Assembly: GCA_900539665.1 (NCBI GenBank) | Contig: UQCV01000003.1 | Coordinates: 6,585 to 70,584, forward strand | DNA: 64,000 nt | Source of the DNA: an uncultured Succinivibrionaceae bacterium | GTDB lineage: Bacteria > Pseudomonadota > Gammaproteobacteria > Enterobacterales > Succinivibrionaceae | Direction: 5' to 3' | In this document: piece after piece, positions 27,615 to 36,811 of the stretch | How the letters are laid out: each line of letters opens with the position of its first letter | Position numbering within the stretch: the stretch's first letter is position 1 | The notes under the pieces: model-generated | What the model was told of the DNA's origin: nothing | Databases searched by the model: none | Seen by the model: only the letters and a program-made list of their open reading frames with translations | Position numbers and translations under genes: made by a program

Positions 27615-29042
27615 AGGTAGGAAGCAGATGAGAACGGTAAGTATTTCTAGACGCCCCATGATCATATCGATACTAAGTACAATACATTGAAGAGGGGTGA
27701 GGCTTGTAAAATCTCCCATGGGCCCAAATTCTTGACCGATGGAAGGACCGATGTTGGATAAACAAGAAAAACTAATGCCAATGGCATCTAGAGTGTCGAT
27801 TCCTGTGAAGGTTAAGATTAAGCAACTGACTACTAACACCATGAGGTAGGCACAAAAGAAGGCGACAATCGAGCGGACGATGACGTCATTTACAGGCATG
27901 TTGTTATACTTTTGTGGGAAGATGGCGGACGGATGCATGAGTTGGTGGATCTGGCGTTTAAAGAGCGTAAAAGCAATTTGTAAGCGGAAGATTTTAATTC
28001 CACCACTAGTAGAACCAGAACACGCACCTATCGGGAGAATAAAGAGGAATATAATCGTAATATAGGTGTTATACCCACTGTAATCGTGCATCGTGTATCC
28101 AGTTGAAGAAAGGATGTTGATGACGTTAAAAAGGGCGATTTTTATTGCTTCATACAGGCTTAATTTTTCATGGAAAATTAAACTAAGTACAATAAGACCA
28201 GTGACGACGGCAATAAGGATACTATAGCCACGTACTTGGGCATCTTTAAAAATGGTCTTTAAATTCCCTCGGGACGTTACCATAAGAACATATGGCAACG
28301 AAGAAATAAACATCACTAAGGTAATAGCCCATTGGATTTCATCGTTAAAATAATCCATGGAAGCGGTGTGAGTACTCATCCCGCCGGTCGCAACTGAAGT
28401 CATGGCGTGATTAACCGCATCAAATGGATTCATGCCTAATAGATAAAGCACAGCGGTCGTTAATAAAAATAGAGACAAGTAGAGGATTAGAATCCCTTTG
28501 GCAATACTTTTCGATTTGGGAGAAACCTTGTCGGACGATTGCTGAGAGCTTTCTGTTTGGAAGAGTTTCATCCCACCTACGTTTAGGTTAGGTAACACGG
28601 CTATACCGATTGCGATAAACCCGATCCCGCCACAAAACTGCAACATAGAGCGCCACAGTAAAATACTTTGGGGCAGATTATCGATATCGCTTAAAATTGT
28701 AGCTCCAGTAGTTGAAACGGCAGATGCTGCTTCAAAACAAGCTGAAATATAACTGATATTAAGGACTAAGCTTAAAGGTATGGCCCCCAATAAAACCATT
28801 GAAGTCCAAACAATGGAGGTAAAAAGAAACATGTCTTTAAGGGTCATGTGCTTCACATGAGGGCGACCATAACGCTTAAGCATGAGCCCTAAAACAGCCA
28901 AGCCCCCGCTACAGGCCAAAAATTCAGCACTACCTTTGGTGATGGTACTAAACGCAAGGACCGCCGGAATCATCATGGCGGTAGCAAGGTAAAGCACGAT
29001 ATTGCCAAGTAGTGAAGAGATAATCCGAGTATTGATGATCAT
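27597..29042 (-). CDS. trkH: Trk potassium uptake protein TrkH
   Basis: TrkH is the potassium-conducting membrane subunit of the Trk system. The 481-residue length matches E. coli (483). The selectivity-filter segments include SAVSTTGATIL, TSVATGGMSTH and NILSSTGYTMHD, and ACSGSTSGGIKIFR is also typical. It follows trkA by eight bases, so channel and gating subunit are made from one transcript. Its 3' end overlaps the rluA 3' end. Confidence 0.96.
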   Translation of the reverse strand: MIINTRIISSLLGNIVLYLATAMMIPAVLAFSTITKGSAEFLACSGGLAVLGLMLKRYGRPHVKHMTLKDMFLFTSIVWTSMVLLGAIPLSLVLNISYISACFEAASAVSTTGATILSDIDNLPQSILLWRSMLQFCGGIGFIAIGIAVLPNLNVGGMKLFQTESSQQSSDKVSPKSKSIAKGILILYLSLFLLTTAVLYLLGMNPFDAVNHAMTSVATGGMSTHTASMDYFNDEIQWAITLVMFISSLPYVLMVTSRGNLKTIFKDAQVRGYSILIAVVTGLIVLSLIFHEKLSLYEAIKIALFNVINILSSTGYTMHDYSGYNTYITIIFLFILPIGACSGSTSGGIKIFRLQIAFTLFKRQIHQLMHPSAIFPQKYNNMPVNDVIVRSIVAFFCAYLMVLVVSCLILTFTGIDTLDAIGISFSCLSNIGPSIGQEFGPMGDFTSLTPLQCIVLSIDMIMGRLEILTVLICFLPSFWRV

Positions 29043-29050
29043 AACTTATG

Positions 29051-30451
29051 CTATGCCTCACTAGTTTTGGCAAAGAAAGAAGGGCGTGGAGCTGTCATCT
29101 TGATCAATTCACGGATGTTTTTCTTTTCTGTGACAAAGAAGATTGCTAAGTCGCCGGAAGCCAATTCTAGGTCGGGGCTTGCCATGATGACTTCTTCATT
29201 ACGATAGATGGCACATAGGCTAATACCAACAGGGAATTTAATTTTGGCTAGAGGCTTCCCTAGAACAGCGTTGTTTTTGGTGGTGCCGTTAATGGTAATT
29301 TCAAGGCCTTCGGCAGTACCACGTCTTAAGGTATGAACGTTATCGACCCCATTGTGTCTAATATTTGTTAAGAGGGCCGAAATCGTGGCTTCGTGCGGTG
29401 AGAGCACTATGTCTATTGCGTCAGTTTGTAACAAATTAACGTAAGCAAAGTTAGAAATTAAAACGATGGATTTTTGAGCACCTAGCTTTTTAGCAAGTAA
29501 GGTGGACATGATGTTGGTTTCGTCTTTTTCCGTTACGGCGATAACCAAATCCATTTCGTCGACATGTTCTTCGGTTAAGAAGTCTGGATTTGAAGGGTTA
29601 CTACAAAAAACTTCAACGCTTGATTTATCAAATTCAGAGGCCAAGAATTCAGCGCGTTCTTCGTCCATTTCAATAAGTTTAATTTGGTATAGCTCGCCAA
29701 GTTTGCGAGCTAGTTCCATCCCAATACTCCCACCGCCTATAATCATGATGCGACGATAAGGAACTTCAAGGCGTTGGAATTCACTCATAACTGAACGTAT
29801 ATGACCAATAGCTGAGATGAAGACGACTTCATCGCCTGCTTCGATCACCGTATCTGATTTAAGCTGAATTAATCTATTTTGGCGGTAGATGGCCACGATG
29901 GAAGCATTGATACTATCGAGGTGATTACGCATGGTATCAAGTTGGTACCCAACAATAGGTCCCCCATAATAGGCTTTGGCTGAGGCTATAGCTACGCGCC
30001 CGCTGGCAAACTCAGCAATCTGAAGCACTCCTGGGTATGATATAAGGTTGGCAATTTCATCAGTAATAAGCTGTTCAGGAGCGATAATATTATCGATGGG
30101 GATTGCTTGATTACAAAACAAAATTTTACGTTCAGAAAGATATTCATGGTTTCTGATACGGGCTATTTTTTGGGGAATGCGAAAAAGTGAGTAACCAAGC
30201 TGACACGCTAGCATATTGGTTTCATCAGAATCGGTTACCGCGACAAGAAGCTCTGTATTGGCGGCATCTGCGTTGCGTAGTGTTTCTGGGTACGAACCAT
30301 GGCCTTTTACAATTTTAATATCATAACGGTTTTGTAATTCCCGTAATTTATTGATATCCATGTCAATCAACGTAATTTCATTATTTTCGTTGATGAGGTA
30401 TTCGGCCAAACCGGCTCCAACTTTACCCGCACCTATGACAATGATCTTCAT
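29051..30451 (-). CDS. trkA: Trk potassium uptake regulatory protein TrkA
   Basis: TrkA is the cytoplasmic nucleotide-binding ring that gates TrkH. The 466-residue protein has two RCK units, each with a Rossmann domain (IIVIGAGKVGAGLAEYL at the start and IMIIGGGSIGMELAR at about 235) and a TrkA-C domain. It lies nine bases after rsmB. Confidence 0.96.
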   Translation of the reverse strand: MKIIVIGAGKVGAGLAEYLINENNEITLIDMDINKLRELQNRYDIKIVKGHGSYPETLRNADAANTELLVAVTDSDETNMLACQLGYSLFRIPQKIARIRNHEYLSERKILFCNQAIPIDNIIAPEQLITDEIANLISYPGVLQIAEFASGRVAIASAKAYYGGPIVGYQLDTMRNHLDSINASIVAIYRQNRLIQLKSDTVIEAGDEVVFISAIGHIRSVMSEFQRLEVPYRRIMIIGGGSIGMELARKLGELYQIKLIEMDEERAEFLASEFDKSSVEVFCSNPSNPDFLTEEHVDEMDLVIAVTEKDETNIMSTLLAKKLGAQKSIVLISNFAYVNLLQTDAIDIVLSPHEATISALLTNIRHNGVDNVHTLRRGTAEGLEITINGTTKNNAVLGKPLAKIKFPVGISLCAIYRNEEVIMASPDLELASGDLAIFFVTEKKNIRELIKMTAPRPSFFAKTSEA

Positions 30452-30460
30452 ACGGTCTCC

Positions 30461-31978
30461 TTAGTTTGAGTGAGCCTTTTTCATGAGTTTGGCGTAATAG
30501 AAACCATCCATATCTTCATCCCCTGGAAATCGCTGCAAGCCTGGGGCTAAAGCGTTTTCATGCTCAGAAATAGGTACTAATATTGCGTCATCGTGGCTCG
30601 TTAAAAAAGCTTTGATATGGCCGGCATTTTCCCCATAGATGATGGAGCAAGTAGCATAGACTAATGTACCACCTGGTTTGAGCATGGACCAAATATTTTC
30701 TAAGATGCGTTTTTGTAAAGCCATGATTTCAGCTACGTCTTCAGGGGTGCGTAACCATTTTATGTCTGGGTGACGTCTTATAACCCCTGTAGCTGAGCAT
30801 GGAGCATCTAGTAATATCCGGTCATATTGCGGGTATGGACTCCATTTTTCCGCTGGGGCCCCTGCATCGTAGCAGATGACTTTAGCGTCTTGATGCATGC
30901 GTTTTAAATTTTCATGGACTCTATTTAGTCGATCTTCTTGACTATCAATGGCCACTAAATCTGCAATCTTAGGATAGAGTTCGCGGATGTGAGTAGTTTT
31001 GCCCCCGGGTGCGCAGCAACAATCTAGCACCACGTCACCAGGTTTGGCCTCTAAAAGTATAGAGGCATATTGGGCAGCCGCATCTTGCACGAAAACGGCA
31101 CCATCTTTAAACCCTGGAAGCTTATCTACAGCGACAGGAGTTGCAAGTTTGAGGGCGAATGGTACAGAGGCACAAGTAGAGCTTTCTATACCTTGTTCTT
31201 TTAGAAGAACTTGGTATTCCACACAGGTGTACTTTTGCTTATTAACTCTTATCCACATTGGTGGATGTTGGTTCATGGCGGCCAAAATATGTGGTAACTG
31301 TTCTTTATAATGGGCTTTTAATTCAAGAATTAACCATTGTGGACAAGACCAAGCGGTTTCGTATGACTTATCGGCTTGCAGGATAAGTTCATCTTTTTGC
31401 CTAGTGTATTCATGTAGTAGAGCGTTAATAAGTGAACGATAATTTTGTAAACCTAAGGTGTTGGCAGCTTCCACTGTTTCGTTGACAGCGGCATAGGCTG
31501 GTATCTGGGTGTATTCTAGTTGGTAGATGCCTATTAAAAGGAGGTTTTTTAAGAGTTGCAAGCTACTCTTAAGAGGGTGTTTAAGTAGTTTGCCCACGAT
31601 AAACTCAAGTTTTAAACGATGACGCATTACCCCATAAAGAATTTCAGCCACTAACGCATTGTCTTGTGGATTTAAATTTGCAGTACCCTTACGTAGGACT
31701 TCGGTTAAATTTTGGTTTGCGGAAAAAATACCATCAGCCATTTTGGCACATAATGCGCGCAAGTTAGTTGGTTCTGCCACTCGTTTTTTGGTGGTTAAAC
31801 CACGAGTTGAGGCTTGAGCATTATGAGTTTTAGCTCGCCCCTTAAACTGAGTTTTTGACAAAACACGAGAATTCTTAGATTGGTTGTTTTGTTTTTTAGG
31901 GCGCCAAACACCATTCCCATCTTTATTAGGAGTGCGGTTCGACACGTGATCATGGGGTTGGTGTGAATAAGGCGCCAT
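30461..31978 (-). CDS. rsmB: 16S rRNA m5C967 methyltransferase with a basic N-terminal extension
   Basis: RsmB methylates C967 of 16S rRNA. The conserved part begins near residue 72 (NLRALCAKMADG) with a NusB-like RNA-binding domain. The methyltransferase follows, with SAM-binding CCCAPGGKTTH, catalytic Cys in DAPCSATGVIRRHPD and the second Cys in YATCSI. The protein has 505 residues against 429 in E. coli. The surplus is mainly a Lys/Arg/Asn/Gln-rich low-complexity extension of about 70 residues. It follows fmt by 24 bases. Confidence 0.94.
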   Translation of the reverse strand: MAPYSHQPHDHVSNRTPNKDGNGVWRPKKQNNQSKNSRVLSKTQFKGRAKTHNAQASTRGLTTKKRVAEPTNLRALCAKMADGIFSANQNLTEVLRKGTANLNPQDNALVAEILYGVMRHRLKLEFIVGKLLKHPLKSSLQLLKNLLLIGIYQLEYTQIPAYAAVNETVEAANTLGLQNYRSLINALLHEYTRQKDELILQADKSYETAWSCPQWLILELKAHYKEQLPHILAAMNQHPPMWIRVNKQKYTCVEYQVLLKEQGIESSTCASVPFALKLATPVAVDKLPGFKDGAVFVQDAAAQYASILLEAKPGDVVLDCCCAPGGKTTHIRELYPKIADLVAIDSQEDRLNRVHENLKRMHQDAKVICYDAGAPAEKWSPYPQYDRILLDAPCSATGVIRRHPDIKWLRTPEDVAEIMALQKRILENIWSMLKPGGTLVYATCSIIYGENAGHIKAFLTSHDDAILVPISEHENALAPGLQRFPGDEDMDGFYYAKLMKKAHSN

Positions 31979-32002
31979 ATTATGTTCCTAAACTAAAACA
32001 AG

Positions 32003-32944
32003 TTACGCTAATACTGAGTTAACCTTAAAAAGGTCTTTACGTGCGTTGTAGATATCTTTAAAAGCTAGAGGCTTTTTACCAGGAAATTGCATCCTGGTAA
32101 GAAGCAGGGCCGTATCATTGCCCGTAGCAACTAAAACCCCATTAGGGTTAACATCTAAAATCTTGCCAGGTTGAGCTCCTGCGTGTCCTGGTTGGCATGT
32201 TGCACCAAAGACTTTTACGTTTTCCCCTTCAAATGGGAAATAAGCCACTGGCCACGGAATGTAGGCTCTAATATGGCGCTCTGTGATTTCGGCAGTTTGA
32301 GTCCAATCTAAACGAGCTTCTTCCTTGGAGAGCTTGGTGGCATAAGTGACAAGCGCGGGATCTTGAGCTACGGCATTTGGCAACAGAGTTTCGATATTAT
32401 TTATTGCTTCAACTAAGGCTTTAGGACCAATTTCGGCGAGTTTGGTGTAAAGGCTTTCTGAAGTATCGGTAGCGGTAATCGCTACTTTGGCATGAGAAAG
32501 TGCGTCTCCTGCATCAAGCTCAGAGACGATCTTCATGATCGTAACCCCAGTTTCTTTATCTCCAGCCCATAGTGAACGCTGAATAGGGGCGGCGCCACGC
32601 CAACGAGGTAACAAAGAACCATGCACGTTTATAGCTCCAAGCTTAGTGCCACCAATTACATCGTCTGGTAGGATAAGCCCGTAGGCAACAACGACTAAAA
32701 GATCTGCTTTAAGGTCTAAGAATTTGCGAACAGCTTCCGGGTCCTTTTTTAAACTTTCCGGCTGCATGACAGGAATGTTGTGTTCAAGAGCAATTTCTTT
32801 AACTGGTGATGGTAGTAACTTATGACCACGACCGCGAGGGCGATCTGGTTGAGTGTAAACGGCACAGACGTCTAATCCCGCATCAATTAATGCTTGTAAG
32901 TGGGAGGCGGCAAAATCAGGGGTGCCTGCAAAAATAATTTTCAT
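32003..32944 (-). CDS. fmt: Methionyl-tRNA formyltransferase
   Basis: Fmt formylates initiator Met-tRNA. The 313 residues match E. coli Fmt (315). The catalytic region contains INVHGSLLPRWRGAAPIQ, and the C-terminal tRNA-binding domain follows. It starts 59 bases after def, the enzyme that later removes the formyl group. Confidence 0.97.
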   Translation of the reverse strand: MKIIFAGTPDFAASHLQALIDAGLDVCAVYTQPDRPRGRGHKLLPSPVKEIALEHNIPVMQPESLKKDPEAVRKFLDLKADLLVVVAYGLILPDDVIGGTKLGAINVHGSLLPRWRGAAPIQRSLWAGDKETGVTIMKIVSELDAGDALSHAKVAITATDTSESLYTKLAEIGPKALVEAINNIETLLPNAVAQDPALVTYATKLSKEEARLDWTQTAEITERHIRAYIPWPVAYFPFEGENVKVFGATCQPGHAGAQPGKILDVNPNGVLVATGNDTALLLTRMQFPGKKPLAFKDIYNARKDLFKVNSVLA

Positions 32945-33003
32945 AACTTCCTTCCTGTAAAGCGAAGCGAGTTTAAAAGCAAGGTAATTGAAACTTGGTA
33001 AAA

Positions 33004-33534
33004 TTAGCGCTGATTTGAGCGGGCTTTTTTACGTTCACGAGCGAGCTTGGCAGCTTTTACTCGATAGAGGTTTTGTTTCATAACAGAAAGGTAATCGATA
33101 AAGAGTTTACCGTTTAAATGATCGATTTCATGTTGCATGCAGATGGCAAGTAAGTCATCTGCTGACTTTTCAAAAAAGTTTCCATTTACATCTTGTGCTC
33201 TAACGGTTACTTTGGCGTAACGCTTGATAAAAGCTCTTAATTCTGGGACTGAAAGACAACCTTCTTCAATGCCGGCTTCACCTTCGGCGGCAATAAATTC
33301 AGGGTTGATGAGTACCAATTCACTTTCTGGTTTTTGTGGGCCTTCAACGTTAATTACGACAATTCTTTTTAACACCCCGATTTGCGGAGCGGCTAAGCCA
33401 ATCCCTTCATCGGCATACATGGTTTCAATCATGTCAGAAACCAAAGTTTTTAGTTCATCATTGAATTCTGTAACCGGGGCAGACACAGTGTGTAGAAGTT
33501 CGTCTGGATAATAAAATAGTTCGCGAATTGCCAT
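33004..33534 (-). CDS. def: Peptide deformylase
   Basis: Def removes the N-formyl group from new proteins. The 176-residue protein has all three motifs: GIGLAAPQIG, EEGCLSVP (Cys metal ligand) and QHEIDHLNG (HExxH). It is the first gene of def-fmt-rsmB-trkA-trkH, with an extended -10 promoter just upstream. Confidence 0.97.
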   Translation of the reverse strand: MAIRELFYYPDELLHTVSAPVTEFNDELKTLVSDMIETMYADEGIGLAAPQIGVLKRIVVINVEGPQKPESELVLINPEFIAAEGEAGIEEGCLSVPELRAFIKRYAKVTVRAQDVNGNFFEKSADDLLAICMQHEIDHLNGKLFIDYLSVMKQNLYRVKAAKLARERKKARSNQR

Positions 33535-33568
33535 TTTTGCACCATAAATTGATTATATAAACTTGCCT

Positions 33569-33577
33569 ATTATACCA
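33569..33577 (-). promoter_or_regulatory. Extended -10 promoter for the def operon
   Basis: On the minus strand this reads TGGTATAAT, a perfect -10 with the TGn extension. It predicts a transcript start near 33562 and a leader of about 28 bases before def. The -35 is weak, as allowed for extended -10 promoters. Confidence 0.6.
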
Positions 33578-33985
33578 TTAATGCGAAAAGTAAAATGATA
33601 GCCACGGCACGGTCAAGCCAGGTAAATATTTTTGGTTGAGCGTTTAGAAAATAAAGGACCATAATTAAGGGGTGAAATTATTATCGAAGGCTCTCATAGT
33701 CTATTTGGTTGATTACAGGAGGAAGAAAATCTTCATTGAAGTCATATTTAACCCATTAGGCTAGAAAAAAATACTCAATACTGAGATCTAAGGGGATTAG
33801 GACAACAAAAATTTGGTCTAAGTGTGATCAATAATTTAAAAAGAAAGTATGAGTATCATGAGTTTTATCTAATTTGTTAAAAATAAGGTATAGTTTTAAA
33901 ATGTTGTATTGTGTGTGATCGTTTTGGGCTTTTAACTGCTGATTTTTAGTTAATAAATTGGGTATTAAGTAAAAATTTTGACTGT

Positions 33986-34014
33986 TTGACAGCGTAGATT
34001 GATTGTTTTATGGT
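33986..34014 (+). promoter_or_regulatory. Near-consensus sigma-70 promoter upstream of the LysM gene
   Basis: TTGACA (33986-33991) and TATGGT (34009-34014) are separated by exactly 17 bases. The -35 is perfect and the -10 matches four of six. The transcript would start near 34021, about 315 bases before the LysM start codon. Confidence 0.5.
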
Positions 34015-34336
34015 CAAATCAAGCTAAAAACCTAAAGTCTTATATGGTACTTTGGGGTAACAGCACAAGAATGCGCACAGCTGTCAGAGATGGCGCTTAA
34101 TTGCTTTTATAAAACGAAGGGAAGAACTAGCTTATTGGTTGTTAACTCAAGCCATTTAATGTTTGGTGTTAATTTAACTGTGTATAAGTGTGTTTTTTTC
34201 TAAAAACAACAAAATTATAGACGCAACGGATGTCGCGTATCTACATTCCATAAAGGGATGAGTTGGGCGGCTGAAAATTTTATAAAAATTGCTTTTGGCA
34301 AAACCATGGATTGGATGAGAACAAGCAGGGATCCTT

Positions 34337-35380
34337 ATGAATTTTAAAAAAATAGGAATGTTCGTCGCAGCTTTCATGTTTGTGACAGCAGCTACAGCTG
34401 ATACCTTAGAAGTAAACGAAAATCACCCGCAAAAGTATGTCGTGCAGAAAGGTGATACCCTTTGGGATATTTCTGCCAAGTTTCTGAAGAAGCCATGGTA
34501 TTGGCCAAAAATTTGGAACGTAAACCCTCAGGTTGAAGATCCACATTGGATTTATCCTGGTGACGTTTTAACCTTAGTTTGGATTGATGGTCAGCCATAC
34601 CTTAAAAAGGTAACTCCTGATGTTAAGGTTGCAACTAGCCCAATTCCTACTATTGATGCAGACAAGGTCAAGACCTTCCTTAAGAATGATGTAATTCTTC
34701 CGTATGATGAAGAAGAATTAGCAAAGATTCCTTTCGTGCTTGGTCACAATGATGGTCGTGCCATTATGGCTCAAAATGCTGATATCTATATCAAGGGTCA
34801 GCTTAACAAGGGTCAACAGTATGGTGTTTACCACAAGGGTGAACTCTATAAAGACGAAAAGGGCAACAAGCTTGGCTATAGAGCTGAATATGTTGGTGCA
34901 ATCGTTGCTGGTGAACAATTCAACAAGCAAAATAAGTCTATGCTCGTAAAGAACTTCAATGCTGTTAAGCTTGGGGACTACGTTCTTCCATACAGCGTTG
35001 ATACTGGTTACAACCTCTACTTTACTCCAGCTCCTGCAACTGTTGATACTGTAGTTGTAGGTATGGGTGACAATGGTACGTTTGCTGGTATTTATAGCAC
35101 TGTAGTTCTTGGCAAGGGCTCAAAAGACGGTGTTAAGTCCGGCGACGTATTCTCTTTAGTTAAACCTGGTCTTGCTATTGCTGGCAATTCTGCTGATGAT
35201 GTTGAATACACCTTAATGGCTTCAGCTGGTAAGCAGTTAGCATCTCTACGTGAAAACGTATTGCCGGACGAACTAGTAGGTCAAGCTATGGTATACCGTA
35301 CTTATGAACATGCTTCTTTAGCTTTGGTTATGATTTCAAAGGGCGAAGTTAAAGTTGGCTTCAAGGCTGTACGTCCATAA
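34337..35380 (+). CDS. Secreted LysM-domain protein
   Basis: The 347-residue protein has a signal peptide (about 1-21, ending ATA) and one LysM domain at about 32-85, with YVVQKGDTLWDISAKFL and NPQVEDPHWIYPGDVLTL. It should bind peptidoglycan in the periplasm. The rest, about 260 residues, has no motif I recognise. A LysM protein of this size is found next to dprA/def in other gammaproteobacteria, so this is the local orthologue. Its function is unknown. It ends at a strong terminator. Confidence 0.88.
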   Translation: MNFKKIGMFVAAFMFVTAATADTLEVNENHPQKYVVQKGDTLWDISAKFLKKPWYWPKIWNVNPQVEDPHWIYPGDVLTLVWIDGQPYLKKVTPDVKVATSPIPTIDADKVKTFLKNDVILPYDEEELAKIPFVLGHNDGRAIMAQNADIYIKGQLNKGQQYGVYHKGELYKDEKGNKLGYRAEYVGAIVAGEQFNKQNKSMLVKNFNAVKLGDYVLPYSVDTGYNLYFTPAPATVDTVVVGMGDNGTFAGIYSTVVLGKGSKDGVKSGDVFSLVKPGLAIAGNSADDVEYTLMASAGKQLASLRENVLPDELVGQAMVYRTYEHASLALVMISKGEVKVGFKAVRP

Positions 35381-35400
35381 TAATTCATTAAGTTAAACGA

Positions 35401-35427
35401 AAAAACCGGCTTTAGGCCGGTTTTTTT
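35401..35427 (+). terminator. Terminator after the LysM gene
   Basis: AACCGGC pairs with GCCGGTT around a five-base loop, followed by seven T. It lies 20 bases after the stop. Confidence 0.92.
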
Positions 35428-35589
35428 ATGGGGCTTTTAAGGCAGAAGAATCTTATTTTTTATAAGCTGTTAAGCAAAGAGTATAATGTAGCTTCAAAGT
35501 AATGCTTGAGCTCAGAATGTTTGTATAAATCTCAAATTTAAAGCTAAGGCTTCAAGGTAAAGGTTGAGATTAAACCTTGGTAGATTATC

Positions 35590-36195
35590 GTGGAAAAAGT
35601 GGAAGAAAAAACTCTCCTTAACATGGCGGAAATTAAGGTCTCAGACGCAACAGAGCCTAAAGACGCTACATTGTCCTGTAGTCCTCAAGAAGAGCTACCT
35701 AATGAAGAATTAGGTATTTGTCCGGAGTGCGGTCAACCATTACAGTATGTGTTAACTAAACATGGACGTATGGTTGGTTGTTCTAGCTATCCTGTATGCA
35801 AATATATTGCCCCCGTAACTAGTGGCCTTGGGGTTTGTATTGAGAAAATTATAGAAGGTCGCACTTGCCCTCAGTGTGGTGGAGTATTGGCGGTCAAAAG
35901 TGGTAGATATGGAATGTTTATTGGTTGTACTTGCTATCCAGAGTGCCAATATATCTATCGTGAAGAACGTCCTAAAATTAAATGTCCTGTTTGTGGGGCG
36001 AATGTTGTCCAACGCAAAACTAGATACAACAAGGTATATTGGTGTTGCCAGCATGCAAGCTGTTCATTTAGAGCTAGCTTTAAGCCTGTAGCAGTTGCTT
36101 GCGAAATTTGTGGTTGTGCCACCATGCTAGAAAAGAAAAATGCTAATGGTAAATATTTAGTGTGCTGTAAGTGTGGGCACCGCTCTAGATTGTAG
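35590..36195 (+). CDS. Topoisomerase-type zinc-ribbon protein (YrdD-like)
   Basis: The 201-residue protein carries four C4 zinc ribbons of the type at the C-terminus of topoisomerase I. Their first Cys pairs are CPEC (about residue 44), CPQC (about 95), CPVC (about 136) and CEIC (about 176), each followed by a second Cys pair 15-25 residues later. The first 40 residues are acidic. It matches E. coli YrdD (180 residues) in type and position, beside tsaC-aroE. It probably binds nucleic acid, but its role is unknown. The start may be GTG 35590 or ATG 35623; neither has a strong Shine-Dalgarno. Confidence 0.85.
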   Translation: MEKVEEKTLLNMAEIKVSDATEPKDATLSCSPQEELPNEELGICPECGQPLQYVLTKHGRMVGCSSYPVCKYIAPVTSGLGVCIEKIIEGRTCPQCGGVLAVKSGRYGMFIGCTCYPECQYIYREERPKIKCPVCGANVVQRKTRYNKVYWCCQHASCSFRASFKPVAVACEICGCATMLEKKNANGKYLVCCKCGHRSRL

Positions 36196-36298
36196 GCAAA
36201 AGAATAAATGATTTGAGGTCATCGTTAAAGACCGTTATCATTTACACGTTAATATTTAAAATTGAAGTATAACGCTATTGTTTTAGGAGAAATAAAAA

Positions 36299-36805
36299 AT
36301 GGCTGATAACTTTGTTGCTATTTTAATGGGTTCAGATTCTGATTACCCATTAGTTGAGAATACTATCGCTGTGTTAAAGGGTTTTGGGATTAGATATGAA
36401 GTTAAGGTAACTTCTGCACATAGAACTCCAGAAGTTACACATGCTTTTGTAACTGATGCAGAAAAGCGTGGTTGTGGGGTGTTTATCTGCGCTGCAGGTT
36501 TAGCAGCTCATTTGGCTGGCGCTGTTGCTGCTAACACTACTCGTCCTGTAATTGGTATCCCTGTAGATTGCGGTCCACTTAATGGTGTTGACGCTCTTTA
36601 TTCAACTGTCATGATGCCTGGCGGGATTCCGGTTGCAACTGTTGCTGTAGGTAAAGCTGGGGCTAAGAATGCTGGTTACCTAGCTGCGCAAATTTTAGCT
36701 GTAAGCGATCCTAAACTTGACGAAGCAGTTAAGAAAGAACGTGCTCAGGCTGCTCAGGCAGTAATTGATAAGGATGCTGCGTTACAGCAACGTTTGGGGG
36801 CTTAA
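36299..36805 (+). CDS. purE: 5-(Carboxyamino)imidazole ribonucleotide mutase
   Basis: PurE moves the carboxyl group of N5-CAIR to give CAIR in purine synthesis. The 168-residue protein has MGSDSDYPL, the catalytic TSAHRTPE and GGIPVATVAVGKAGAKNA. These point to the class I mutase, which normally needs PurK. No purK is next to it. AGGAGA lies before the ATG. It is six bases ahead of the tsaC-aroE fusion and probably co-transcribed. Confidence 0.93.
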   Translation: MADNFVAILMGSDSDYPLVENTIAVLKGFGIRYEVKVTSAHRTPEVTHAFVTDAEKRGCGVFICAAGLAAHLAGAVAANTTRPVIGIPVDCGPLNGVDALYSTVMMPGGIPVATVAVGKAGAKNAGYLAAQILAVSDPKLDEAVKKERAQAAQAVIDKDAALQQRLGA

Positions 36806-36811
36806 GTCCTA

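Larger units (their letters stand above)
33535..34336. other. 802-bp intergenic region between def and the LysM gene
   Basis: No credible gene is seen on either strand; short open frames lack ribosome binding sites and family features. It is AT-rich. It holds the def promoter (33569-33577) and, on the plus strand, a near-consensus promoter at 33986-34014 that would give the LysM gene a leader of about 315 bases. A run of seven T lies at 34193-34199 without a clear GC stem before it. In related bacteria dprA follows the LysM gene at this locus; none is present. Confidence 0.6.

Noticed and set aside
34174..34377. 67-codon minus-strand frame across the LysM start
   Set aside because: It overlaps the signal peptide of a clear gene, and the composition looks random.
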